A stretch of 64,000 nt of DNA from JALORV01 sp963702595. Lineage in GTDB: Bacteria > Pseudomonadota > Gammaproteobacteria > Burkholderiales > Burkholderiaceae_F. The DNA lies in contig CAVPDC010000015.1 in the NCBI GenBank assembly GCA_963702595.1, positions 62,001 through 126,000 on the forward strand. Reading direction: 5' to 3'. The notes beneath the pieces were generated by a model, which did no database searches, was not told the origin of the DNA, and worked only from the letters and a program-made list of their open reading frames with translations. Shown piece by piece: positions 56,297-64,000 of the stretch. The stretch's first letter is position 1. Each line of letters opens with the position of its first letter. The position numbers were made by a program, and so were the translations under genes.

Positions 56297-58178
56297 TCAG
56301 ATGACGAGCTGAGTGCCGATCTCGATGACTCGGTTCGGCGGAATGCGGAAGAAGTCCGACGCCGGCTGCGCGTTGCGCATCATCCAGCCGAACAGGCGCT
56401 CGCGCCAAATCGCCATGCCTCCGGCGCGGCCGGACAGAACCGTCTCGCGCGAAAGGAAGAAGGAGGTCGCGCCGGGGTCCAATGCAAAGTCATAGTGCTG
56501 CGCCAGCGTGCGCGCGATGTCGGCAATGTCGTAGGAGTCCTTGAAACCGAGGTGGACCTTGACGTTGTGACAGCCGTGGCCGTGATCGCGGATCTCGACG
56601 GAGTCCTCGGGCGACACATGAGGCACGTCCTCGGGCACGGCGGTCAGAAAGATCACGCGCTCGTGCAGCACCTGGTTGTGCTTCAGGTTATGCAGCAGCG
56701 CATGCGGCACTTCGTCCATGCCGCCACTCATGAACACCGCCGTGCCTACGACACGCTGCGGAGGGTAGGCCGCCAGGCTCTTGAGGAAGCCCTCCAGCGC
56801 AACACCGCCGCGCGTGCGCTCCTCTCGCACAAGCTCCCGCCCGCGCTTCCACGTGCTGAACAGGAAGAAGAGAAGTCCTCCGAAGGCCAGCGGCAGCCAG
56901 CCGCCATGCGTGATCTTGGCCGAGTTCGCGACCAGGAACACGATGTCGAGCAGCAGCAGGGGCAGCAGGACGAGCCCGATCTTCCACGGCGTCCAGTCCC
57001 AGCGGTGCCGCGCCACGACGATCACGCCCAGCGTCGTGATCACCATCGTGCTGACGACCGCGATGCCGTAGGCGGCGGCGAGACTGGACGAACTCCCAAA
57101 GCCGATGACCAGCAGGATCACCAGGGCGAGCAGCATCCAGTTCACGAGCGGCACGTAGATCTGCCCGGCGGCGGTCGCCGACGTGAAGTGCACCTCCATG
57201 CGCGGCAGGTAGCCGAGCTTGATTGCCTGGCTGGTGATCGAGAACGCCCCCGAGATCACGGCTTGCGACGCAATGACCGTCGCGGCCGTGGCCAGACCCA
57301 CCAGCGGCAACTGCAGCCAGTCAGGCGCCAGCAGGTAGAACGGGTTGCGGACCGCCGCGGCGTCTGCGAGGACGAGGCTGCCCTGCCCGAAGTAGTTCAG
57401 CAGCAGACACGGCATCACGAGCCACAGCCAGGCGACCTGGATCGGCCGGCGCCCGAAGTGCCCCATGTCCGCATACAAGGCCTCACCACCAGTGACAGCC
57501 AGGAACACCGCCGCCGTGACCGTCAGCGCCAACCCCGGATGCGCGATCACGAAGCCCACGGCATGCAAGGGATCGATCGCGGCCAGCACCTCGGGATGGC
57601 GGCCGATCTGCAGCACACCGAGGATCCCGAGCGTCACGAACCACACGACCATGATCGGCCCGAAGACCTTGCCCACCCGTTCCGTGCCGCCGCTCTGCAC
57701 CGCGAAGAGAACGATCAGAACCAGCAACGTCAGTGGAATCACATATTGCGTGAAGCGTGGCGAGACGACTTCCAGGCCTTCAATCGCCGACAACACCGAG
57801 ATCGCCGGCGTGATGATGCTGTCCCCGTAGAACATCGCGGCCCCGAACAACCCGCAACCCACCGCGACCCCGGCGAGCCGCGACTTTGCCGGGAACTGTC
57901 GCAGCACCAGCGCAAGCAACGCGAGGATCCCGCCTTCGCCACCGTTGCTCGCACGCAGCACGATCAGGACATACTTGACCGACACGACGAGCGTGATGGC
58001 CCAGAAGATCATCGACAACACGCCCAGCACATTGGCAGTCGACAGGCCCGCCCCGTGCTCGCCGGCGATGCTCGCCTTGAAGGCGTAGAGCGGGCTGGTG
58101 CCTATGTCACCGTAGACGACGCCCAAGCGCTGCGACGACGAGGGCCGGTGACAGGGACTTGTGTGACGGCGACTGCAT
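56297..58178 (-). CDS. kup: low-affinity potassium transporter Kup, N-terminal frameshift
   Basis: A K+/H+ symporter with 12 helices and a C-terminal cytoplasmic domain (motifs VVYGDIGTSPLYAFKAS, GGEGGILALLALVLRQFP, MFYGDSIITPAISVLSA, GIAVVSTMVITTLGVIVV). The clean frame starts at a TTG at 58126, without the usual N-terminal residues. One frame over, an ATG at 58178 gives MQSPSHKSLSPALVVAALG, the expected Kup start, and joins the main frame if one base is removed from CCC at 58122-58124. The span is 3n+1 and the restored length about 626 aa, typical for Kup. It is near the Kef-type antiporter and PPK2 on the same strand. Confidence 0.92.
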
Positions 58179-58292
58179 GGAATGCAGGGGAACTCCCGAG
58201 GCGTGGCGCAACATGCGCCCGATTGCTTACGTGAAGCTTGCGCCGGATGTCGGAGGACCTCCCGTCCCGCCCGCCGTGAGCGGCGAGGGAAA

Positions 58293-58366
58293 TGGAGCGG
58301 GTGAAGGGAATCGAACCCTCGTATGCAGCTTGGGAAGCTGCCGTTCTGCCATTGAACTACACCCGC
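58293..58366 (-). tRNA. tRNA-Gly (anticodon CCC)
   Basis: A 74-base cloverleaf on the minus strand with encoded CCA. The acceptor stem starts GCGGGTG, the anticodon stem GCAGC/GCTGC closes the loop TTCCCAA (anticodon CCC), and the T-arm is GAGGGTTCGATTCCCTT. It closely resembles the glyU type. Confidence 0.97.
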
Positions 58367-58408
58367 AGTGCGTAGAATTCTATCGAACTGTCAATTCAGG
58401 CGTCGATC

Positions 58409-58609
58409 ATGGAAATCCGCGTGAACGGGGAAATCCGACGCGTGCAGGAAGGCAGCGTGGTGGCTGACCTGCTGGCCGAGCTGGGTGCAGCAGGCAAGCG
58501 GGTGGCTGTCGAGCGCAACGGCGAGATCGTGCCGCGCAGCCAGCACGCGGGCACGCGGCTCGCCGCCGGGGACCGGATCGAGGTCGTCATCGCCGTCGGC
58601 GGAGGATGA
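58409..58609 (+). CDS. thiS: sulphur carrier protein ThiS
   Basis: A 66-aa ubiquitin-like sulphur carrier for thiazole synthesis. MEIRVNGEIRRVQEGSVVAD starts the beta-grasp fold and it ends in the essential Gly-Gly (IAVGGG). The terminal Gly is activated and thiocarboxylated before ThiG uses it. It is separated from thiG by an OsmC gene, which is unusual. No TPP riboswitch is visible upstream. Confidence 0.95.
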   Translation: MEIRVNGEIRRVQEGSVVADLLAELGAAGKRVAVERNGEIVPRSQHAGTRLAAGDRIEVVIAVGGG

Positions 58610-58610
58610 A

Positions 58611-59075
58611 ATGTCGCAACAGCACGTATTCGAGGGAACGCTGCACTGGAGCGGCGGCAGTGAACAGGACGAACACGGCAAGCTGAAGCTGGCGCGCGCG
58701 TTTGCCGTCCGGTTCAAGGGCAAGCCTTCGATCGAAGGCTCGTCGCCCGCGGTGTTCAACGGCGACGACTCGCGACACAACCCCGAGACGCTGATGGTCG
58801 CGTCGCTGATGTCCTGTCACCACCTGACGTATCTCGCGGTCTGCGAGCGCGCGAACATCGAGTTGCTCGAGTACAGCGACAGCGCAACCGGGACGCTGGC
58901 CATCAAGGACGGCAAGATGCGCATGGTCGAAGTCGTACTTTGGCCGCAGGTGCGGATCGCGAACGCGGCGCAGCTGGAGCAGGCGCGCGAGCTGCATGCC
59001 AAGGCCCATGCCCACTGCTTCATGTCGAACTCGGTGAATTTCGAGGTCAAGGTTCAGCCGACGGTGACGGCATGA
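58611..59075 (+). CDS. OsmC/Ohr family protein
   Basis: A 154-aa OsmC-family protein with AFAVRFKGKPSIEGSSPAVF, HNPETLMVASLMSCHHLTYL and AHAHCFMSNSVNFEV. The first redox Cys lies in SCHH, and the second expected position (AHAHC) is a Cys as well, so a thiol peroxidase activity on organic hydroperoxides is plausible. It starts two bases after the thiS stop and its own stop overlaps the thiG start, so it is fully embedded in the thiazole operon. Confidence 0.9.
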   Translation: MSQQHVFEGTLHWSGGSEQDEHGKLKLARAFAVRFKGKPSIEGSSPAVFNGDDSRHNPETLMVASLMSCHHLTYLAVCERANIELLEYSDSATGTLAIKDGKMRMVEVVLWPQVRIANAAQLEQARELHAKAHAHCFMSNSVNFEVKVQPTVTA

Positions 59076-59872
59076 CGGATCGGCTGAAAATCGGCGCGCG
59101 TGAATTCGGTTCCCGGCTCCTGATCGGCACCGGCAAGTACCGCGACTTCGAGCAGACACGCGTCGCCGTTGAGGCGAGCGGCGCGGAGATCGTGACGGTC
59201 GCGATCCGCCGCACCAACATCGGCCAAACCGCGGGCGAGCCCAGCCTGCTCGACGTGATTCCACCATCGAAGTACACCTTGCTGCCTAACAGCGCGGGCT
59301 GCTACAGCGCCGAGGATGCGGTTCGGACGCTGCGGCTGGCGCGCGAATTGCTCGACGGCCATGCGCTGACCAAGCTCGAGGTTCTGGGCGACCCGCAATC
59401 GCTATATCCGAACATGCCCGAGACGATCAAGGCCGCCGAGACGCTGGTGAAGGAAGGCTTCGAGGTCATGGTCTACTGCAGCGACGATCCGATCCAGGCC
59501 AAGGTGCTGGAGTCGATCGGCTGCGTGGCCGTCATGCCGCTCGCGTCGCTGATCGGCTCGGGCATGGGCATCCTCAACCCGTGGAACATCCAGCTGATCC
59601 TCGAGCGCGCGGGGGTGCCGGTGATCGTGGACGCCGGCGTCGGCACCGCGAGCGACGCCGCGATCGCGATGGAACTGGGCTGTGCCGGCGTGCTGATGAA
59701 CACGGCGGTGGCGCAGGCGAAAGACCCGGTGCTGATGGCGAGCGCCATGAAAAAGGCGGTCGAGGCCGGGCGCGAGGCCTATCGGGCCGGGCGTATGCCG
59801 AAGCGGCTCTACAGCGGGACCCCTTCATCGCCCACCGCTGGCGTCATCGCGCCGACCAAGCCCGGCGCGTGA
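59072..59872 (+). CDS. thiG: thiazole synthase ThiG
   Basis: A 266-aa TIM-barrel enzyme that forms the thiazole ring from DXP, dehydroglycine and ThiS thiocarboxylate. The Schiff-base Lys lies in HALTKLEVLGDPQSLYPN. Other conserved blocks are TVAIRRTNIGQTAGEPSLLD, LPNSAGCYSAEDAVRT and VPVIVDAGVGTASDAA. Its ATG overlaps the OsmC stop and its stop overlaps the trmB start. Confidence 0.96.
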   Translation: MTDRLKIGAREFGSRLLIGTGKYRDFEQTRVAVEASGAEIVTVAIRRTNIGQTAGEPSLLDVIPPSKYTLLPNSAGCYSAEDAVRTLRLARELLDGHALTKLEVLGDPQSLYPNMPETIKAAETLVKEGFEVMVYCSDDPIQAKVLESIGCVAVMPLASLIGSGMGILNPWNIQLILERAGVPVIVDAGVGTASDAAIAMELGCAGVLMNTAVAQAKDPVLMASAMKKAVEAGREAYRAGRMPKRLYSGTPSSPTAGVIAPTKPGA

Positions 59873-60615
59873 CCACCGAGGCAACGGCCCCGGCCGATCG
59901 GTCAGCTTCGGCAGCCGACGACGAAAGCACCGGCCCACCCTATCGCCACATCCGCAGCTTCGCGCTGCGCCGCGGCCATGTCACGCAGGGGCAGCGGCGT
60001 GCATTCGACGAACTGCTGCCGCGCTACGGCGTCGACTACCGCGCGGCACCGCTTGACCTTGCAGCGCACTTCGGTCGCCGCGCGCCTACCGTGCTCGAGA
60101 TCGGTTTCGGCATGGGAGAGACCACGGCGTCGATCGCCGCGGCGCGGCCGGATGTCAATTTCCTGGGCGTCGAGGTCTTTCTCGCGGGCGTTGGCGCGCT
60201 GCTCAAGCGCATTGAAGAACATCGGCTCGCCAACGTCCGCATCGTTCATCACGATGCCGTCGACGTCGTTCGGGACATGCTCGAGCCGCAGTCGCTGGCC
60301 GGTGTCCACGTCTACTTCCCGGACCCCTGGCAGAAGAAGCGCCACCACAAGCGCCGCCTGATCGCGCAGCCCTTCGTCGGGCTGCTGGCGAGCCGCATCG
60401 CGCCGGGTGGCTACCTGCACTGCGCGACCGACTGGGAAGACTACGCACAGCAGATGCTGGCGGTGCTGTCGGACGAGCCGCAGCTTGTCAACGCCTATGC
60501 GAGCTTCGCGCCCGACAGCCGCAACCCGATCGCCGAGCGCCCGACGACGAAGTTCCATGCCCGCGGCGAACGCCTGGGCCATGGAACCTGGGACCTCGTG
60601 TTCGTGCACCGCTGA
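59869..60615 (+). CDS. trmB: tRNA (guanine-N7-)-methyltransferase
   Basis: A 248-aa enzyme starting with a GTG that overlaps the thiG stop. It methylates G46 of tRNA. The SAM loop PTVLEIGFGMGETTA, the catalytic region VYFPDPWQKKRHHKRRLI and the tail ERPTTKFHARGERLGH are typical. The first 40 residues are a non-conserved extension. Third or fourth gene of the thiS operon, as in other betaproteobacteria. Confidence 0.95.
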   Translation: MTTEATAPADRSASAADDESTGPPYRHIRSFALRRGHVTQGQRRAFDELLPRYGVDYRAAPLDLAAHFGRRAPTVLEIGFGMGETTASIAAARPDVNFLGVEVFLAGVGALLKRIEEHRLANVRIVHHDAVDVVRDMLEPQSLAGVHVYFPDPWQKKRHHKRRLIAQPFVGLLASRIAPGGYLHCATDWEDYAQQMLAVLSDEPQLVNAYASFAPDSRNPIAERPTTKFHARGERLGHGTWDLVFVHR

Positions 60616-60629
60616 GTGGCAGACGCAAC

Positions 60630-61055
60630 CTAGCCGCCCAGCGCGGTCCTGTCATCCTCGCCCGGCAGCTGCGGCCGGTCGCGTTCACGCGAGACCAGGC
60701 AGAGGAATCCCAGCGGACTGTCTTGCGCGGCGTGGAACTGATGCCACACGAGTGGATCAACCGTCACCAGGTCGCGCTCACCGATCGCCTTCGTTTCAAC
60801 TCCGATCCGCACGGTGCCGCGACCGCGCAGGATCAGCACCGCGTGCGTGTGCTGGTGCCGCTCCAGCGTCGAATACCCACCCGGCGCAATCTCGAAGTAA
60901 CGCAGTTGCGCCGCCTGGTCCGGCTGTTCGAACAGCACCTGGCGCGTGATGTCCTTGAAGGGCGCACTACCCTCGTCCTTGTAGCGCAATCGATCAACGG
61001 CGTCCCACCGATAGCCGCCGTCGGCATCAGGAACGAACCGGCGCACCGAACTCAT
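60630..61055 (-). CDS. cupin domain protein, probable partner of the RuBisCO-like protein
   Basis: A 141-aa cupin from the ATG at 61055. The metal-binding motif reads STLERHQHTHAVLILRGRG and the second motif VDPLVWHQFHAAQDSPLGF; a Cys follows in GFLCLVSRERDRP. It lies directly downstream of a RuBisCO-like gene, separated only by the 77-bp repeat. In Rhodospirillum rubrum an RLP and a cupin act in succession in the MTA-isoprenoid shunt (the cupin removes methanethiol to give DXP). That pathway is a reasonable guess here, but the cupin is short for that enzyme and the assignment is inference. Confidence 0.85.
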   Translation of the reverse strand: MSSVRRFVPDADGGYRWDAVDRLRYKDEGSAPFKDITRQVLFEQPDQAAQLRYFEIAPGGYSTLERHQHTHAVLILRGRGTVRIGVETKAIGERDLVTVDPLVWHQFHAAQDSPLGFLCLVSRERDRPQLPGEDDRTALGG

Positions 61056-61129
61056 GTTGCCCCCTTGGCGCTGCGCGCCGTCCCCCCAAGGGGGAGCGAG
61101 CGCCTTCGGAGCGGCCGTGCGGCGCTCAT
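61053..61129 (-). repeat. 77-bp intergenic repeat, copy B
   Basis: This element matches copy A (52191-52267) at 71 of 77 positions in opposite orientation. It again starts at an ATGAGC holding the upstream stop (the RuBisCO-like gene) and ends in CAACATG, whose ATG starts the downstream cupin gene. The stretch CCCCCTTGGGGGG can fold as a hairpin. Similar elements are common between genes in Burkholderiales (from memory, not searched). Confidence 0.88.
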
Positions 61130-62238
61130 GTCGCCACCTCGCTGCTGGCGGCAGCGACCGCCTCGACGAAAGCACGGCTGCGCGACGCCAGTTGTTCGCG
61201 TGCGATTAGCAGCGAACCACCGATCAGAAGCATCGCGTCGCGTCCGTACTCGCCGATCAGCTCGGGCACCCGCTCGACCGTCATCCCGCCTGCCGGCACC
61301 GGCAGCGCCGCTTGCAGGCCGTGGAGCGGGGCGCGGAGGTTGCCGGCGATTGCGGCGCAGACCGCTCGCGAGTAACTGAACCGCCCTCCGTGGTTGGGAA
61401 AGATCGAGGCGTCCGCGCCGAACAGCCGGAACAGCGTGCCCAGCAAGGCCGCCGGCGCCATCTGGTTGCCGGCGAGCGCCGGATGCGCGAGAAAGACGAT
61501 CTCCGGAAACTCACGGCGCAGTGTGTGGAAGTTGGACACGCCAGCCACCATCGGCGCGACGAGGACCATGCTCACGCCGTGCGCCTGCGCAAAGCGGATC
61601 TGCTCGCGCATCGCATCGAGACTGCCTGAGATCGCCGGGGCGTACAGGGTCCGCGTCGAACGGCCGCGGCCCGCCGTGTCGATCTCGCGCTGGCACGCGA
61701 CGACGCGCTCGCTGAACGAGGCACGCGCGTCGGCGGCCCAGCCGTGATCGTCCTTGATGACATCGAGGCCGGCCTCGCAGAACACACGGGTCATGCGGGC
61801 CAGATCCTCGATGCTGGAGCCGATCGGCTTCAGTGCCGTGCAACTCAGCGCGCGCCCGGACACACCGGTCAGACGACGAATTCCACCGATCCCCATCTGC
61901 GGACCGCCGAACCGGGCACCGAGGGTTGCGGGCACCTCCACCTCCAGCACCCGAACATCGTCGAGCAGCGAACTGTTGCCGAACAGCATGTTCATCAACT
62001 GTCCGGCATCGCTGCCGATGCTCTCGCCGCTCAGCGCCAGCCGCGCAAGGCTCGTTCCGTCCGGCTGGGGCTCGATCGACTCCACCCGGGCCACGACATC
62101 GCGCAACACGCGAAGGTCGGTCACGGCTTCGATCGGCATCTCGACGCTCTGCTCCAGCGCCAGCGCCTCCGCGCGACGCGCCGCCTCGGCCCCTGTGCCG
62201 CGAAGCTGATACACAACCTGCAATGCTTCCGTGCTCAC
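61126..62238 (-). CDS. RuBisCO-like protein (type IV, RLP)
   Basis: A 370-aa RuBisCO large-chain homologue, about 100 residues shorter than true RuBisCO. The lysine of the KPK motif is kept as Lys 137 in CTALKPIGSS. The carbamate region reads GLDVIKDDHGWAAD: Lys 162 and Asp 164 correspond to K201 and D203, but E204 is His 165. The GHG/GR phosphate regions read FPNHGGRFSYS. Loss of the carboxylase metal ligand marks it as a type IV RLP, which act as enolases or isomerases in sulphur or sugar-acid metabolism. The next gene is a cupin. Substrate unknown. Confidence 0.9.
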   Translation of the reverse strand: MSTEALQVVYQLRGTGAEAARRAEALALEQSVEMPIEAVTDLRVLRDVVARVESIEPQPDGTSLARLALSGESIGSDAGQLMNMLFGNSSLLDDVRVLEVEVPATLGARFGGPQMGIGGIRRLTGVSGRALSCTALKPIGSSIEDLARMTRVFCEAGLDVIKDDHGWAADARASFSERVVACQREIDTAGRGRSTRTLYAPAISGSLDAMREQIRFAQAHGVSMVLVAPMVAGVSNFHTLRREFPEIVFLAHPALAGNQMAPAALLGTLFRLFGADASIFPNHGGRFSYSRAVCAAIAGNLRAPLHGLQAALPVPAGGMTVERVPELIGEYGRDAMLLIGGSLLIAREQLASRSRAFVEAVAAASSEVAT

Positions 62239-62684
62239 GAGCGCATTCTACAAATGACACTCCAGACCGGCGGACGCTACGCGGCGACAGGGTTCGAACG
62301 AGTCCCGGGCCTGCGCGACCTGACGCCTAGCCTCCGGATCTGGATTGCGGTCACCGATGCCTCGGTCGATTCGGCGCGCAGCGCCAGCCCGTCGTCGACC
62401 GTCCGTGGCGGGGCTTGCTGCCGCCCGTGCTGTTCCAGGTCAAGGCGGGCCGAGTCGCAGCGCTGGCGAGTACGCCCGAGCGCGTCAGCACCGTTGGGCC
62501 GCGCGGCCTGACATCAGCGCGCGGTTGGACACGGGGTGGGCGAGCGCAGGCGTTCGGCCTCCGACCGCGCTCGCCTCCCGCTTTCAGCCTGATGATGCGA
62601 GCATCGTCAGCGGCCGGGCAAGCCCAACCTGACGACACTCTCCCGTAAAGCCTGACTGCAGTCCACCCCTCTGTTGCGCGGCCG
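62239..62684. other. 446-bp region without a recognisable gene
   Basis: I see no supported gene. Frames on both strands (for example minus 62351-62638) encode Arg/Ala/Pro-rich chains without motifs. It must contain the promoter of the RuBisCO-like gene and the end of the AAA ATPase gene. A decayed gene is possible. Confidence 0.45.
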
Positions 62685-64000
62685 TCACATCTCTTCGGGG
62701 GATGTCGCAGGCTCGTCCGCGTAGACAGCGCGCTCTGAGGCCCAGTTGCGCAGAGCGTCGATACGCTCCGCCATGATGACCGACAGCGGACGGGTGCGCT
62801 CGAGCTCGGCCAGGATGTCGGTCGAGGTCAGCGCATCGCCGCGCGCCCGCGCCTCGAACGAGGCCGAAACAATCGCCTGCTCGATCTCGGCGCCCGAGAA
62901 TCCCTCGGACAGGCGTGCGAAGCCTGCGACATCGAATTGTGAGGGATCGTGATTCCGCTTCCTGAGGTGAATGCGTGCGATCTGCTCGCGCGCCTGCGGA
63001 CTCGGAAAGTCGACAAAGAAGATCTCGTCGAAGCGGCCCTTGCGCACCAGTTCGGGCGGTAGCTGCGAAATGTCATTGGCGGTGGCCACCATGAAGACGG
63101 GTTCCTTGCGCTCGGCCATCCACGTGAGCAGCGCTCCCAGCACGCGCCGCGACACGCCGCCGTCGCCCTCGCCGCTGTCGGTCGAGATGCCCTTTTCGAT
63201 TTCGTCGATCCACAGCACGCAGGGTGACATGCTCTCGGCCGCCGCGAAGGCGTTGCGCAGATTGCGTTCGGTCTCGCCGTAGTACTTGTTGTAGAGCGCT
63301 CCGAAGTCCATACGCATCAAAGGCACGCCCCACTCTCCCGCCACCGCGCGCGCCGCCAGGCTCTTGCCGCCGCCCTGCACGCCGAGCAGCACGATGCCCT
63401 TGGGCCGGTCGACATCGTCGCCGCCGGCCAGGAAGGGGGCGCGGCGCAGCCCGATCCAGTGCTTGAGCCGCGCGAGGCCGCCCACGTCATCGAAGCGGAT
63501 CTTGCTTTCTTCGTAGGCCAGCGTGCCGGCGCCGCCCAGTGCCTCGTACTTGGTTGCGAGCACGCGTCGCACATCGTCACCGCTGATCGCACCGTCGTCG
63601 CGCAGCGCCTGCCGCACCAGGCGGCGCACATCGTCCTGCTCCATGCCCAGCAGATGCATGATCAGCATTTCGAGTGCCTGCCGGTCACCGCGCGGCTTCT
63701 CACCCGATTGCGATTCGTAGCGCCGCGCCTCCTCCGTGACGATGGCACGGATGTCGTCGCGATTGGGCAGACGCGGATGAAAGTGCGCCGACAGCCGCAG
63801 CAGCTCCGATGGCATTTCTTCCAGGCGCGGGCTCACGAAGACCAGCGTGCGTGCGCTACGGTAGTGCGACAGCGCGATCTCGCGGATCAGTCGCATGACG
63901 ACCGGGTCCTTGAACCCCGGGTGCGCGTCGCACAGCACGTACAAGCCATTTTGCTGCGTCTTGTCGATGTGCTTCAGCGCGTCGAGCAGGTCGTTGGTCT
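62685..64000 (-). CDS. AAA family ATPase (Ycf46-like), 5' end beyond the window
   Basis: At least 438 codons are present and the frame stays open to the right edge, so the N-terminus is missing. The N-terminal part (KTQQNGLYVLCDAHPGFKDP, VVMRLIREIALSHYRSARTL) resembles Ycf46-type AAA proteins. The AAA module has Walker A LLGVQGGGKSLAARA, Walker B CVLWIDEIEKG, sensor 1 VFMVATANDISQLPPEL with the arginine finger segment RKGRFDEIFFVDFP, and a C-terminal helical lid. Function in bacteria is unknown; the cyanobacterial/plastid Ycf46 is tied to inorganic carbon use. Confidence 0.92.
   Translation of the reverse strand, partial: TNDLLDALKHIDKTQQNGLYVLCDAHPGFKDPVVMRLIREIALSHYRSARTLVFVSPRLEEMPSELLRLSAHFHPRLPNRDDIRAIVTEEARRYESQSGEKPRGDRQALEMLIMHLLGMEQDDVRRLVRQALRDDGAISGDDVRRVLATKYEALGGAGTLAYEESKIRFDDVGGLARLKHWIGLRRAPFLAGGDDVDRPKGIVLLGVQGGGKSLAARAVAGEWGVPLMRMDFGALYNKYYGETERNLRNAFAAAESMSPCVLWIDEIEKGISTDSGEGDGGVSRRVLGALLTWMAERKEPVFMVATANDISQLPPELVRKGRFDEIFFVDFPSPQAREQIARIHLRKRNHDPSQFDVAGFARLSEGFSGAEIEQAIVSASFEARARGDALTSTDILAELERTRPLSVIMAERIDALRNWASERAVYADEPATSPEEM

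Noticed and set aside
58367..58408. TPP riboswitch before thiS
   Set aside because: The gap between tRNA-Gly and thiS is only about 42 bases and has no CTGAGA-type conserved core.
62351..62638. Minus-strand frame between the RuBisCO-like gene and the AAA ATPase
   Set aside because: Arg/Pro/Ala-rich without motif, start signal or context; treated as non-coding.

Overview
The window is GC-rich, densely coded chromosomal DNA, most likely from a betaproteobacterium of the Burkholderiales/Rhodocyclales type. The main evidence is the minus-strand block recA-recX-DUF2889-sucC-sucD-TerC-PP2C-FHA, with a type IV pilin and a TfpX-like pilin accessory gene close by. The thiS/thiG/trmB block, the nudix-mnmA pair, the pntAa-pntAb-pntB operon and a 77-bp intergenic repeat resembling those of Burkholderiales fit this. 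There is no phage, IS transposase, CRISPR array or rRNA. The order looks like a normal chromosome with small accessory islands.

Layout. 0.4-3.3 kb: a PEP-CTERM exported protein, then a four-gene SPFH / small membrane protein / PH-like membrane protein / Arc-type repressor operon behind a perfect 24-bp palindrome. 3.5-7.7 kb: M3 peptidase, cobalamin adenosyltransferase and a D-lactate-dehydrogenase-like flavoprotein. 7.7-12.0 kb: a winged-helix/ATPase regulator and a divergent TPR protein, both broken by many indels. 12.3-20.3 kb: a small secreted protein, a TetR/RND-efflux/hydrolase operon and a lipoprotein pseudo-hydrolase. 20.5-26.1 kb: glcDEF followed by lrgAB, which reads as a glycolate uptake and oxidation unit, then a TfoX_C-Cdd1 protein. 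26.2-30.4 kb: a Gly/Cys-rich secreted protein and pncA with the proton-translocating transhydrogenase genes. 30.6-37.7 kb: nudix, mnmA (frameshifted), a PQQ sugar dehydrogenase lipoprotein, UDP-glucose dehydrogenase, a sugar epimerase, a PIN toxin-antitoxin module and a truncated second epimerase copy.

37.8-49.6 kb: pilin accessory gene, pilin with a likely sigma-54 promoter, a RelE-type toxin-antitoxin pair, FHA and PP2C signalling proteins, TerC, succinyl-CoA synthetase, recX and recA (with two LexA-like boxes), a two-component system and two tRNA-Lys genes. 49.7-58.4 kb: prolyl 4-hydroxylase-like enzyme, succinate-semialdehyde dehydrogenase, CDGSH protein, a Kef-type K+/H+ antiporter with its quinone-reductase partner, PPK2 and Kup; this is a cluster around potassium and polyphosphate. 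58.3-64 kb: tRNA-Gly(CCC), thiS-OsmC-thiG-trmB, a RuBisCO-like protein with a cupin, and an AAA ATPase that runs off the right edge.

Many otherwise well-conserved genes carry single-base indels with no nonsense mutations: the regulator, the TPR gene, the Gly-rich protein, mnmA, the PIN antitoxin, PPK2 and kup. This pattern fits consensus errors in the assembly at least as well as true decay, so the frameshifted entries should be read as probable genes until the sequence is verified. All functions are inferred from sequence motifs and gene context read by eye; no database search was run.
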